Positions 28,491 to 37,609 of a stretch of DNA of 64,000 nucleotides are shown here, piece by piece. The position numbers and the translations under genes are program-made. Numbering within the stretch: the stretch's first letter is position 1; every line of letters begins with the position of its first letter. This DNA comes from CAZFIM01 sp964519615 (GTDB lineage: Bacteria > Chloroflexota > Dehalococcoidia > GIF9 > UBA5629): the NCBI GenBank assembly GCA_964519615.1, contig CAZFIM010000001.1:1-64000 (forward strand), written 5' to 3'. The notes below the pieces were generated by a model. The model saw only the letters and a list, made by a program, of their open reading frames with translations, ran no database searches and had not been told where the DNA came from.

Positions 28491-28982
28491 TTATTTAGTC
28501 CGTTTATACTCCAGCCTTTCCCGAAGATTGTTCATAAAAATAATAGTGGACATCATTTTTCTTAATAGAGAAGAGAAGCGCTCTTTATTCGGTACCATAA
28601 GTTTGAGCAACTTATCTTTCTTTATGAGGTAATCAACCAGACAATAGAAGTCACCATCCCCCGTAACAATAAGCGCTTTATCGTAATTATCATATTCAAT
28701 CATTGTGTGAAGGACCAACTCGGCATCCACATTGCCCTTAACCGTACCATCGGGAAGCCTGAGAGTCGGCTTGAAGATAAGTATGTATCCTTCTTTTTGC
28801 AGATTAGTGTAGAGATCATGATTCTCATATACATAACCGATAAAGATAAACGCTTTCGTAATGCTATACTTGCGTTGTAGATAGTGTCTGAATTTGCCGA
28901 AATCCAGTATCCACCCCTGCTCCCTGACGGAAAGATTCAGGTTCTGGCTATCGATAAAGGCGTAGTTGCTAGGGGCTTTCAT
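28491..28982 (-). CDS. NYN/LabA-like PIN-fold ribonuclease in the defence operon
   Basis: A 163-residue NYN-domain protein (DUF88/LabA group), a PIN-like nuclease fold. Candidate metal-binding acids are Asp11 in YAFIDSQNLN, the aspartate in KGNVDAELVLH, and those in IVTGDGDFYCLVDYL, all in the expected order. The last 30 residues are basic. It begins four bases after the helicase stop, so translation may be coupled, and 108 bases before the methylase start. NYN proteins cut or bind structured RNA. In this setting it could be an effector of the restriction-like system; that is inference. Confidence 0.85.
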   Translation of the reverse strand: MKAPSNYAFIDSQNLNLSVREQGWILDFGKFRHYLQRKYSITKAFIFIGYVYENHDLYTNLQKEGYILIFKPTLRLPDGTVKGNVDAELVLHTMIEYDNYDKALIVTGDGDFYCLVDYLIKKDKLLKLMVPNKERFSSLLRKMMSTIIFMNNLRERLEYKRTK

Positions 28983-28986
28983 TATA

Positions 28987-31900
28987 TTATTTGCTCACCA
29001 GGTATTCAGAAAGAATCACTTCCCGCGGGCCGGCAACTTGCGCCGAGCTCTCCGGCACGGTCTCCTTGAAGAATTCCGGCGCGATAGTTGTTTTAAGATG
29101 AGTAAGTATCCGCAGAGGATTGGCTTCCTTACCAATCTTCTGTACGACGGTTTTCATCGTTTGCCGGGGCAAGGCCCCTTCTTCTATCGCTTTAATGACC
29201 TTTTGTATATATAGCTCATCATCTTCTGTGTAACTTTTACAGTAGCGTATCTGGTTGGACTTGAGAATCCGCAGTATAAAGGTGGCACTGTCCCGGCCAC
29301 CTTTCCCCACCGGTTGCTGCTCGGCCTCCTCTGTTGTAGCCTGATAAAACGCTTCTTTATTGGCATGGAGCAATGAATGGTAATCATCTCCTATGCTTCC
29401 CCTTGGAACGTTTTTATCCGCCTCCAATCGCTGTGCCGCCGCTATTAAATCGAGTTCTTCAGTCAAGTTGCCTTCCGCTTTGTAGAATTTCTGCAGCTTG
29501 CCCTTCCTGAAATAGGTAATAAGAGCATTTTCACCGGCCGTAAATTCCCGTGATGACCGTGCTTTTCTGGGCAGGCGCTTGATCTTCTCAAACAAATCAG
29601 GGTCACTATCCCTGACAGCTCTTATAACAGCCAGATACTTCAGCTCGCTTTCCTCTTCTCCATCCTCGCCGGTTATGGCTTTTTTGGAGGTCAAGCGGTC
29701 AAAAAGGTCATGAGACTTTATCTCCTCCCCCTCGGTCAATAGCCTTGCATCAGCACCAAGCATCTCGATAAAGGCCTGTATCTTGTATTGGGCTGCCTCC
29801 TTGAGTTTGATCTGATCATTTGACTGTACGGTCGGGAAAAAGTTATAGGTATAAATGGTATCGAATTTGGTATCGACACGGTTGATGCGCCCTGCCCGCT
29901 GCATCAATCTGGTGGGATTCCAGGGTATATCGTAGTTTATTACCACATTCGAACGATGAAGGTTGACACCTTCGGAGAGTACCTCGGTTGTTACAAGTAT
30001 GCGGTACTCATCGCTCTGGTTTTTAGCACGTGCATCAAAATTGGAAATAACCTTCTGGCGTATATCGGCAGAGGAACTGCCCGAAAAGGAGAGAACCTTC
30101 CCGGCATAGACTTTTTCAAGCTCCCCGGCAAGATAGAGGGCTGTCTCCTTTGATTCTGTAAATATGATTAGCTTGTTGCTTTTTAACTCCTTTTTCTCCT
30201 TAAGTGTTTCGATAAACGTAAGCAATTTGGGGTCACGGTCTATATTTTTCCACAGGGATTCAATCTCTTTGAGTACAGCAAGGTCATTTTCCAGGTGTTT
30301 TTTAAAATTCTTGTTGAAATCCGATGAACTGTATCTTCTGGCTTTATCCTCGTCGATCAGGCGCTGTACTGCCTCATCATCGTCGTTCTCAAGTAACTCA
30401 AATATTTTAGTGGAATGTTTTTTGCTTACATAAATATTGCCATCATTGAACTGTCGTAAAAACTGTTCGTACGATTTAATGAAACGTTGAAGACTGTTGC
30501 TAAAAGCATAGAAGCTGCTCTCCAGCCGCTTAACCAGCAAAATCTTCATGAATTTCCTCATGTTCTTCTGGGCCAGCTCTTCCGGCTGCGTTATCTTGCC
30601 CTCGTAGTAGAGCATGGGCGTATAGCGTGAGTAGAGGAACTTATTTACGATCAATTCAATGCTTTTTGTGAAAGCATAGTCTTCCTGCCGGTTCAACTGA
30701 TAAAATACCGCTTCAGGATCAGCAACTTCAGGAAATTTAAGCTTCTGCTGCTGTAAATCCTGTGCAAAATATTTAATGATTTCTGAACGCGTTCTGCGGA
30801 TTATCAGATATTTAAGCACCTTCTCCCTGATCTCTCTGGCATTATCGCTCACAGTTGCCATGAATTTTTCATAGTCATTCTTGCGATCAAGTTTGTTAAG
30901 TTTCTGCTCCAGTCTCTTAAAAAAGCGTTCAAGATCGGGCAAATTGGGGATAGTGCTGCGTCTGGCCTTCTGAAACAGCTTGATCTGGCTGAGTATATCT
31001 TGAGGTGAATTGTTGAGCGGTGTAGCGGTAACCAGAATAACACGTTTGCCTTTGCATATTTGTACCAATTTTTCATAGGTAATGTTCATTTCTGTACGAA
31101 AACGGTGAGCTTCATCAATGAAGACATTTTTATACTTATCTGTACCCGCTCTGCTGAGATCATCGAGTTTCCCCAGCGATTCAAATTTAGCAGGGACACG
31201 GAAATCATCAAAGACATTGGGCCATGAGCCGCTATTATTTCTATCAAGTAAAGCAGGGGGTGCAAGGACCAGGGTTCGGCCGTCAAGCTGACCTGCCAGC
31301 ATAGCGGAGATATACGTTTTCCCCAACCCTACTACATCAGAAATAAAAACCCCTCCATATTCTTCCAGTTTACTCTTTGCATCCCTCACTGCTTCATTCT
31401 GATACTCAAGGTCCAGAAATCCTTCCGGTTTATATTTCCTTTCCTCATCATCCTGGTCGATGTTTATTTTTTCCTTAAAGTACTCATAAAGAAACTTTAA
31501 ATAGAGTTCATAGGGACTAATGGTATTATTTAGCCACGTCTTGCCCTGGATGGTTTCAATATATTTGTCCGTTACATCGACAGCATTGGCCCATAACTCA
31601 TTGAATTTATTGAGAGCGAAGTCATAGTCTGCCCTATCTTTGAGCTCCACATTGAACTCAAGGTTGTCCACAAGACCGGCCTGAGTAAAATTACTTGACC
31701 CGGTAATGACTCTGCCGGTATCTTTATCACCTTTAACAAAGGTCATTATATAGAGCTTGGCATGGATGTTTTCCCAAGGATAGGCTTTGATCTCAAGCTT
31801 GCCACTGCGAATCCACTCTATGAATGTATATACGCCCTGTTCAACTTCTTTACTATCATCTGAGCGTTCCATTTCAGCAGCAACGTTTTTAGCAAACTCT

Positions 31901-32172
31901 TCTTTTGCCTCGGCATGTGAAAATTGAAATATCCCCTGTAACGGCTTATCGGCCTCTTCTATCAGGCTAACAGTCTCTTTACCCGTGCCGATACCGATTA
32001 AAATCCTGACTTTTTCGGTATGATTCAGTGCCTTGTGCAAGCTGTAAAATCCGCTGGTAAAAAAATAACCAACCAGAACATCGAAGAAACGGGTATCCTT
32101 GATCAGTACTGTAAATCTATCTTTCAGCGTCTGATTGTGTTCATTTGTTATGAATGTCGTATCATTATTCAT
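28987..32172 (-). CDS. PLD-nuclease-like SNF2 helicase, first gene of the putative defence operon
   Basis: About 1061 residues. An N-terminal phospholipase-D-like domain (about 20-190) has the HKD-type HAKLYIM and GSSNFTQAGL. The SNF2/DEAD helicase core follows: Walker A in SDVVGLGKTYIS (about 282), DEAH box VFIDEAHRFR (about 351), motif III LVTATPLNNS, and C-terminal motif VI QRAGRINRVD (about 756). A long helical C-terminus follows. I start at ATG 32172 because a consensus promoter places the transcript start near 32256, downstream of the alternative TTG at 32262. A PLD domain fused to a helicase, beside a methylase, is typical of anti-phage loci. The genes do not match DISARM (no DUF1998 helicase/drmB) or BREX (no pglZ/brxC). 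Confidence 0.85.
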   Translation of the reverse strand: MNNDTTFITNEHNQTLKDRFTVLIKDTRFFDVLVGYFFTSGFYSLHKALNHTEKVRILIGIGTGKETVSLIEEADKPLQGIFQFSHAEAKEEFAKNVAAEMERSDDSKEVEQGVYTFIEWIRSGKLEIKAYPWENIHAKLYIMTFVKGDKDTGRVITGSSNFTQAGLVDNLEFNVELKDRADYDFALNKFNELWANAVDVTDKYIETIQGKTWLNNTISPYELYLKFLYEYFKEKINIDQDDEERKYKPEGFLDLEYQNEAVRDAKSKLEEYGGVFISDVVGLGKTYISAMLAGQLDGRTLVLAPPALLDRNNSGSWPNVFDDFRVPAKFESLGKLDDLSRAGTDKYKNVFIDEAHRFRTEMNITYEKLVQICKGKRVILVTATPLNNSPQDILSQIKLFQKARRSTIPNLPDLERFFKRLEQKLNKLDRKNDYEKFMATVSDNAREIREKVLKYLIIRRTRSEIIKYFAQDLQQQKLKFPEVADPEAVFYQLNRQEDYAFTKSIELIVNKFLYSRYTPMLYYEGKITQPEELAQKNMRKFMKILLVKRLESSFYAFSNSLQRFIKSYEQFLRQFNDGNIYVSKKHSTKIFELLENDDDEAVQRLIDEDKARRYSSSDFNKNFKKHLENDLAVLKEIESLWKNIDRDPKLLTFIETLKEKKELKSNKLIIFTESKETALYLAGELEKVYAGKVLSFSGSSSADIRQKVISNFDARAKNQSDEYRILVTTEVLSEGVNLHRSNVVINYDIPWNPTRLMQRAGRINRVDTKFDTIYTYNFFPTVQSNDQIKLKEAAQYKIQAFIEMLGADARLLTEGEEIKSHDLFDRLTSKKAITGEDGEEESELKYLAVIRAVRDSDPDLFEKIKRLPRKARSSREFTAGENALITYFRKGKLQKFYKAEGNLTEELDLIAAAQRLEADKNVPRGSIGDDYHSLLHANKEAFYQATTEEAEQQPVGKGGRDSATFILRILKSNQIRYCKSYTEDDELYIQKVIKAIEEGALPRQTMKTVVQKIGKEANPLRILTHLKTTIAPEFFKETVPESSAQVAGPREVILSEYLVSK

Positions 32173-32262
32173 ATTAGACTCATATATTCCAGCATTGATT
32201 CTACTATCACAAAGTGAACATGATACAGAATGGGATATATTTAGTACCCGGAACCTTTCCAA

Positions 32263-32291
32263 AATATAACGTAATCGACCGATTTTATCAA
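32263..32291 (-). promoter_or_regulatory. promoter of the helicase-NYN-methylase operon
   Basis: On the minus strand TTGATA (plus 32286-32291) and TATATT (plus 32263-32268) are 17 bases apart. The predicted start near 32256 gives an 84-base leader to ATG 32172. A strong constitutive-looking promoter fits a defence operon whose methylase must be present at all times. Confidence 0.65.
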
Positions 32292-32650
32292 TACCTTAAA
32301 TGTTAAATTAAAATAGATACATACAACGGCGGGCGGCTTTCTGCGGCTCGCGTGATGTGCCATGTGGTTATAGTTCCGAACAGTATGTGTAGCCGAACAT
32401 ATCATTATTGAAAAGGGACGGGGCACCGCCGCCTAAGGAAAGGACTGCCTTAAGTATTCGATTAGTAGTGGGGGCTAGCGGTGGGGGAGGAAGCATCTGA
32501 GCCTCTCCCCGATACACGATGATGGTACACGATTGTTGTCACTTATGCTCGTCCACGGATTGACAAAACTGCCCTGACAATGGTAAGTTAACCGTAGAGG
32601 CAAGAGCTCTCCCGTAAGCGTAGTTTGCATATCCGGCAAGGAGGTTGTTT
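32292..32650. other. intergenic region between defence operon and sensor kinase
   Basis: About 360 bases without a gene. It contains a GC-rich imperfect hairpin (GGGGGAGG at about 32483 with CCTCTCCCC at about 32503) and a direct repeat TACACGAT (about 32513 and 32526). The kinase gene's AAGGAGG ribosome site lies at its right end. No promoter was clearly recognised. Confidence 0.4.
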
Positions 32651-34837
32651 TTGGGGGAACGTTTACGTAAACCAGGGCTGTCATACAGATACCGGCCTCC
32701 GCTTATCGCACTCATTTACCTGCTTCTGGCAATCCTCTGGATCCTCTTTTCCGACCGCATTGTAAACTCACTTGTTGCCGATCCGCAGGTTATGACATCG
32801 ATTCAGACTTACAAGGGTCTCGCGTTTGTATTCTGCAGCGCGGTTTTCCTATTTTTTCTTATTCGCGCGTCGATAAACAGTCTTGCCCGCAGCGAGGAAC
32901 GCTACCACTCCGTACTGGACGGGATGCTGGAAGGATGTCAGATAATCGGCAGAGACTGGCGCTATCTCTACCTCAACCACACCGCCTTATTACACAGCCG
33001 TAAAACAGAGGAAGACCTCATCGGTCATACGATGATGCAGGTATATTCCGGTATAGAGGACACCGCTCTTTTCACTACTCTCAAATGCTGTATGGAAAAA
33101 TCCGAAGCCCGGCGCATAGAGAACCTCTTCACCTATCCGGGCGGTGATACAGGTTGGTTCGAGCTCAGTATCGAGCCGGTGCCGGAAGGCCTTTTCATAC
33201 TCTCACTGGACATTACCGAGCGTAAGCGGGCTGAAGAACGCATAGAGCATCTGAACGCGGTACTCTATTCTTTAAGAGGCATCGATCAGCTTATCACCAG
33301 AGAAAGGGACCGCGCCCGGCTTATCCAGCAGAGCTGCGATCTGCTCGTTGAAACCCGCGGCTATCCGATGGCCTGGATACTCCTGCTCGACAAGCAGGGA
33401 CATTTCACTATGGCCGCCAGCGCAGGCCCGGACAAAAACATTTCCTCCCTGATAGACCAGTTTAAACAGAGACCTTATCCTATCTGCGTGCGCAGGGTGC
33501 TGGATGAGAACAGCACATTTGCACTTTTCAGCGATGTCAGCGACGAACACGGTGATTGCCCATTGGTATCCTACCACAAAGGCGGGGCAGGGCTGGCCTG
33601 CCGCCTTGAATACGAGGGTATAGTCTACGGTACAATAACTGTCGATCTTACGCCTGAACTGGCCTGCGATGAAGAGGAACAGAGCCTTTTCAAAGAGATT
33701 GCGGGCGATATAGCGTTTGCACTTGCCGGCATCGAAAAAGAGGAAGCGCGCAGCAAATGGCAAAATGCCCTGCAAAAGTCAGAGGAGAAGCTCCGCCTGA
33801 TGTTCGAGGCGGTGACCGAAGGTATCGTTATTATAGGGCTCGAGGATACGGTACTTGAGGTCAATAGTGCCATACTTGCCATGTACGGGACAGAGAATAA
33901 GGAGGAGCTTGTCGGTGAGAGCATTTACAAATTCATTGCCGGCTATGACCGCAAGCGGGTCCGTGAAAACATTGCCAGCACTATAACCACAGGCATCAGC
34001 CGGGTAGTAGAGTATACACTGCTCCGCCGTCACGGCAGCGGATATCCGGCCGAGGTGAGCATATCAGTTCTGCGCGATGCCGCGGGGGCCCCCGCAGGCA
34101 TCATAGCGGTCATTAAAGATATCACCGAACGCAGACGTATGGAGGAGCGGATGCTGGTCACTGACCGGCTGGCATCGATAGGAGAGCTGGCATCAGGCAT
34201 CGCCCATGAGCTGAATAACCCTCTCACCGGCGTCATCGGCCTCTCCGAGCTGCTGCTTAACTCCGATTCCCCACCTGAAATAAAGGAGGACATTGCCTTG
34301 ATCCATTCCGAGGCAAAACGTACATCCAGGATCGTGAAAGACTTGCTTACCTTTGCCCGCAGGCATAAAACGGAAAGGCAGCCGGTGGATATTAACCTGA
34401 TTATTCAATCAGCGCTGGACCTGCGTGCGTACGAGCTAAAGGTGCATACTATCGAAATCGCAACGCATTTTTCACGGAAGCTCCCACTGATACAGGCTGA
34501 TGGTTTTCAGTTACAACAGGTCTTTTTCAATATCATAATCAACGCCGAGTATTTTATGATTGAGGCGCATAATAGGGGAAAGCTTTCCATCGCTTCCAAG
34601 CAGGTCAATGATAAAGTTGTAGTTTCCTTTGCCGATAATGGTCCCGGGATAGATGAACAAAACCTCAAACATATCTTCGACCCTTTCTTCACCACGAAAG
34701 AGGTGGGCAAGGGAACAGGCCTGGGACTGAGCATCTGCCACGGCATCATCAGCGAACACGGCGGACAGATTTACGTGAAAAGCAAACTCGGAAAAGGAGC
34801 TGTATTTTTCGTGGAATTACCCGTGAAAAGAGATTAG
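32651..34837 (+). CDS. membrane PAS-GAF-PAS sensor histidine kinase (orphan)
   Basis: About 728 residues. Two N-terminal transmembrane segments (LIALIYLLLAILWILFSD and LAFVFCSAVFLFFLIRA), PAS 1 (about 85-200), a GAF domain (about 205-365), PAS 2 (about 380-495), a HisKA domain with the phospho-acceptor His518 in SGIAHELNNPLTG, and a HATPase_c domain with DNGPGID (about 662) and TGLGLSICHGI. The H box with NNPLTG is of the NtrB-like type. TTG 32651 is chosen because AAGGAGG lies six bases upstream; a TTG two codons earlier abuts that site. No response regulator gene is adjacent, so its partner is encoded elsewhere. Confidence 0.92.
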   Translation: MGERLRKPGLSYRYRPPLIALIYLLLAILWILFSDRIVNSLVADPQVMTSIQTYKGLAFVFCSAVFLFFLIRASINSLARSEERYHSVLDGMLEGCQIIGRDWRYLYLNHTALLHSRKTEEDLIGHTMMQVYSGIEDTALFTTLKCCMEKSEARRIENLFTYPGGDTGWFELSIEPVPEGLFILSLDITERKRAEERIEHLNAVLYSLRGIDQLITRERDRARLIQQSCDLLVETRGYPMAWILLLDKQGHFTMAASAGPDKNISSLIDQFKQRPYPICVRRVLDENSTFALFSDVSDEHGDCPLVSYHKGGAGLACRLEYEGIVYGTITVDLTPELACDEEEQSLFKEIAGDIAFALAGIEKEEARSKWQNALQKSEEKLRLMFEAVTEGIVIIGLEDTVLEVNSAILAMYGTENKEELVGESIYKFIAGYDRKRVRENIASTITTGISRVVEYTLLRRHGSGYPAEVSISVLRDAAGAPAGIIAVIKDITERRRMEERMLVTDRLASIGELASGIAHELNNPLTGVIGLSELLLNSDSPPEIKEDIALIHSEAKRTSRIVKDLLTFARRHKTERQPVDINLIIQSALDLRAYELKVHTIEIATHFSRKLPLIQADGFQLQQVFFNIIINAEYFMIEAHNRGKLSIASKQVNDKVVVSFADNGPGIDEQNLKHIFDPFFTTKEVGKGTGLGLSICHGIISEHGGQIYVKSKLGKGAVFFVELPVKRD

Positions 34838-34918
34838 TTCTATGGGAACAGCCTCCGCATATCAATGCAAATTCCCTGAAAATCAGTACAAAGCAAGCTA
34901 TAGTGCTTAAGCGTGTAC

Positions 34919-35434
34919 TTACGCCGGGGCTGCGGCCATAGCCGGCTGGGGGCGGTAGCGGGGCGGAAGGCGGTATGAGCTCACCCGGGCCGGCATACTT
35001 GCCGGGCGCTTAAAGGGTGAACTAATTGCAGCAGGCATGCTTACGGGAGCGGCCGCAGCTTTTTGGCTGGCGGCAAACGAAGCTTTCTCCCTCGCAACCC
35101 TCTTTTGTACGTGCTGGTAATATGACTGCCAGAGGCAAGGATCATAATATAGTCCTTTTCCCGCGGGTGACACGGCTGGCAATTGACCGGCGCGTTTGGT
35201 GCAGGTCTGGTAGACAATGGTCTCACCCCGTACGAGCTTCATTTTATGCGTATAGCTCGGCAGCGGATGTGCACGCAGACGGGCTTTCTCCTGTTCCTTG
35301 CCCTGCAGATAGCGCTGTGTCCGGCTATAAGCAAGCAAACCGATGCCGATTACGGTTGTTGCGGGTTCCGGAGCCAATATCAACGCAACGGCCAGAGGCT
35401 CAAGCCCCATATGAAGCGGAAAACGAATGCTCAT
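34919..35434 (-). CDS. unknown protein with N-terminal PEP-CTERM-like segment and Pro/Ala-rich tail
   Basis: A 171-residue protein of no family I recognise. Near its start lies APEPATTVIGIGLLAYSRTQR (residues 21-41), which looks like a PEP-CTERM sorting signal (PEP, hydrophobic helix, basic end) but at the wrong end of the protein. It may simply be an N-terminal membrane anchor. A basic middle region follows, then a C-terminus rich in alanine, proline and serine ending YRPQPAMAAAPA. A TTGACA-17-TAACAT promoter puts the transcript start only about seven bases before the ATG, so the mRNA is nearly leaderless and no Shine-Dalgarno site is present. The promoter makes the gene credible. Confidence 0.6.
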   Translation of the reverse strand: MSIRFPLHMGLEPLAVALILAPEPATTVIGIGLLAYSRTQRYLQGKEQEKARLRAHPLPSYTHKMKLVRGETIVYQTCTKRAGQLPAVSPAGKGLYYDPCLWQSYYQHVQKRVAREKASFAASQKAAAAPVSMPAAISSPFKRPASMPARVSSYRLPPRYRPQPAMAAAPA

Positions 35435-35447
35435 ATCTAGAAAGCAG

Positions 35448-35476
35448 ATGTTAGCCTATCTATTTCATTTTGTCAA
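35448..35476 (-). promoter_or_regulatory. promoter giving a near-leaderless transcript of the 34919-35434 gene
   Basis: On the minus strand TTGACA (plus 35471-35476) and TAACAT (plus 35448-35453) are separated by 17 bases. The expected start at about 35441 is seven bases from the ATG at 35434. Confidence 0.6.
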
Positions 35477-35689
35477 TAGAACATTTGATTACCCCCAAAT
35501 AGTGAACTACTATTCATGTATAAAAATTTTACGCGATAAAGACCCCTCTTAAGTACAACAGTTTTTTCCCGGCCGCAGGGTCAATCCGATAACCGGCTGA
35601 TTTTTCTTAATAACATTTAAATCGTATGACGTGACATAAACCTTTTTATGAACTGTGCGTTTACATAGTATATAATAAGCACCGGATAT

Positions 35690-36241
35690 ATGATGGATTA
35701 TCTGGTGCAAAATGAAGATGAGTTAGTTCGTCAGGCAATAGATGGCAGTCAGCGTGCATTCACGCAGATCTACGAACTGTACTTTAACAGAATATACCGG
35801 TACGTCTATTCGCAGATGGGAAATCAGGCCGAAGCGGAGGACCTGACTCAGGATGTGTTTATCAAGGCGCTGCACTCTATCAGCACCTTCAAGTTTAAAG
35901 GTGCGCCTTTTTCATCCTGGCTCTTCCGCATTGCCCACAATCAAATAATAGACCACTGGCGAAAACAAAAAAATAGAAAAACGGTCAGTCTGGACCAGGC
36001 AGCGGAGATAATGTCCGATGGCGACCCTGTACAGATGACGGAGAACAAAGCAAGTATTGAGGAATTAAGCGAGGCGCTGCAGCAGCTTCCGCCGGCACAG
36101 AGAGAAGTCGTTTCTCTGAGGTTTGTCGCCGGGCTCACCATCGCTGAGGTTGCCGAAACGCTGGGGAAGAGAGAGGGCACTATTAAAGCACTGCAGTTTA
36201 ATGGTACGGCAACACTGAAGAAATTGATGCTGGACATTTGA
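35690..36241 (+). CDS. ECF-type RNA polymerase sigma factor
   Basis: A 183-residue sigma-70 family ECF factor. Region 2 is YELYFNRIYRYVYSQMGN with EAEDLTQDVFIKAL and FSSWLFRIAHNQIIDHWR. Region 4 is LPPAQREVVSLRFVAGLTIAEVAETLG ending in the recognition helix REGTIKALQFNGTATLKK. A TATAAT at 35671-35676 predicts a start about seven bases before the ATG, and no Shine-Dalgarno site is present, so the mRNA may be leaderless. The stop is one base from the start of the next gene, its likely anti-sigma partner. Confidence 0.93.
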   Translation: MMDYLVQNEDELVRQAIDGSQRAFTQIYELYFNRIYRYVYSQMGNQAEAEDLTQDVFIKALHSISTFKFKGAPFSSWLFRIAHNQIIDHWRKQKNRKTVSLDQAAEIMSDGDPVQMTENKASIEELSEALQQLPPAQREVVSLRFVAGLTIAEVAETLGKREGTIKALQFNGTATLKKLMLDI

Positions 36242-36242
36242 G

Positions 36243-37502
36243 ATGGCCAAGATAGAAAAAATATTCGATGAATGTATAGAGCGGATGATGAGGGGCGAAA
36301 GCATGGAAAGCTGCCTTACCTCTCATCCCAAAGAGGCAGCACAGCTTGAGCCTTTGCTCAGGACTGCCCTGCGGATAAGCTGGAAGGCAGCGGAGTACGA
36401 GCCGCGCCCCGGTTTCCAGGACCTGCTGCGCGCCCGGCTGGAAGGAGCACATCTCTACGCATATCAAAAGCGGCAGCCGGTGAAAACCGGCGGCGGCTTC
36501 AGTCTGCAGCGCGCATGGGTACCGGCGATGATAGCCATCCTTGCTGTCATTTTCAGCGGGGCAGGCACTGTTGCCGCTGCATCTTATTCCATGCCGGACC
36601 AGACGCTTTATCCCGTCAAAGAGGCAACCGAGACCGTCCGCCTCGCGCTGACATTCTCCGATACCGAGAAAGCCAGGGTCAACGTCAAATTGGCGGAAAC
36701 AAGATCGGAAGAGATTGCTGTTATGGCCGGCAAAGGAAATACCGAGCAGGTGGGGATCTTGACAAAAAAACTGACCACACACCTGCAGGAAGCCCAGCTT
36801 GCGATATCCAGGATAGAGGAAGCAGGTACGCCGCAGCAGCAGGCGACTCTGCCTCAAGATAACAATCCTCCGGCAGCAGCAACACCCCAAGACCAGCAGG
36901 GGGAAACTACAGATATAGTTACAGATAATACTACCGCTCCTCTGGAACCGGAGAACGAGCAACCGGCTGTGGAATCAGCAGCCGTTCCGTCGCTGCTGCC
37001 CTCAGCGAATGCATCGAAAAAGGTAGCCGCACTGAAGCTGCAGATCGAGAACAACATCAACAAGAATCTCGGAATCCTGGAGAACGCACTTTATGAAACC
37101 CCGGAGAGCACAAAGGAGGCACTTCAGTCCGCCATCGACATTTCCATAGAGAATTACGCTCAAATTCAGCAGGAATTGCAGAACCTGGAGAAATTGCCTA
37201 AATACGGCCCCGGCTCTCCTACCAATACAAAATACGGGGATTTTTGGAAAAACAAACCGCAGAACGAGCCGGGATATACTTCAAACAGCGATAACCTCAC
37301 AGCCGTCCCTCAGGAGAATAACGCCGTACAGGAACAGCAGCAAGAGCAGCAGCAGACAAACGTACAAGCGACTGTAACGGATAACACCACCACCGCCACT
37401 CCGGAACCGCAAATAATAGAAAAAACGAACGATTCCTCCGCCGCCGATGCGCAGCACTATTTTCAAAAACATTGGTCGCCATGGTTTCAACAAAAGCACT
37501 AA
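36243..37502 (+). CDS. DUF5667 membrane protein, probable anti-sigma factor
   Basis: A 419-residue protein. The cytoplasmic N-terminus (1-85, FDECIERMMRGESMESCLTS and PLLRTALRI) is the type that binds ECF sigma factors. One transmembrane helix (about 92-112, AWVPAMIAILAVIFSGAGTV) is followed by the DUF5667 core (YSMPDQTLYPVKEATETVRLALTFSDTEKARV). The external remainder is low-complexity: proline/glutamine/threonine/asparagine-rich linkers, a second helical block (about 262-320, LKLQIENNINKNLGILENALYETP) and a Gln-rich stretch (EQQQEQQQTN). It begins one base after the sigma gene. The extracytoplasmic repeats could sense envelope state; that is inference. Confidence 0.85.
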   Translation: MAKIEKIFDECIERMMRGESMESCLTSHPKEAAQLEPLLRTALRISWKAAEYEPRPGFQDLLRARLEGAHLYAYQKRQPVKTGGGFSLQRAWVPAMIAILAVIFSGAGTVAAASYSMPDQTLYPVKEATETVRLALTFSDTEKARVNVKLAETRSEEIAVMAGKGNTEQVGILTKKLTTHLQEAQLAISRIEEAGTPQQQATLPQDNNPPAAATPQDQQGETTDIVTDNTTAPLEPENEQPAVESAAVPSLLPSANASKKVAALKLQIENNINKNLGILENALYETPESTKEALQSAIDISIENYAQIQQELQNLEKLPKYGPGSPTNTKYGDFWKNKPQNEPGYTSNSDNLTAVPQENNAVQEQQQEQQQTNVQATVTDNTTTATPEPQIIEKTNDSSAADAQHYFQKHWSPWFQQKH

Positions 37503-37609
37503 TCTTACCGCCGTTTTATCTCACTTTTTAATTCAAGTGCCCTAAACCTTTGGCGGGGGCTTGCGTTCTACCTGTAGAAATATATGCTCGATTCATGCCG
37601 GAGTATCAT

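Noticed and set aside
25053..32172. DISARM or BREX assignment of the helicase/methylase operon
   Set aside because: DISARM needs a DUF1998 helicase and drmB, BREX needs pglZ and brxC/L. None is encoded here, and the PLD domain is fused to the helicase rather than separate.
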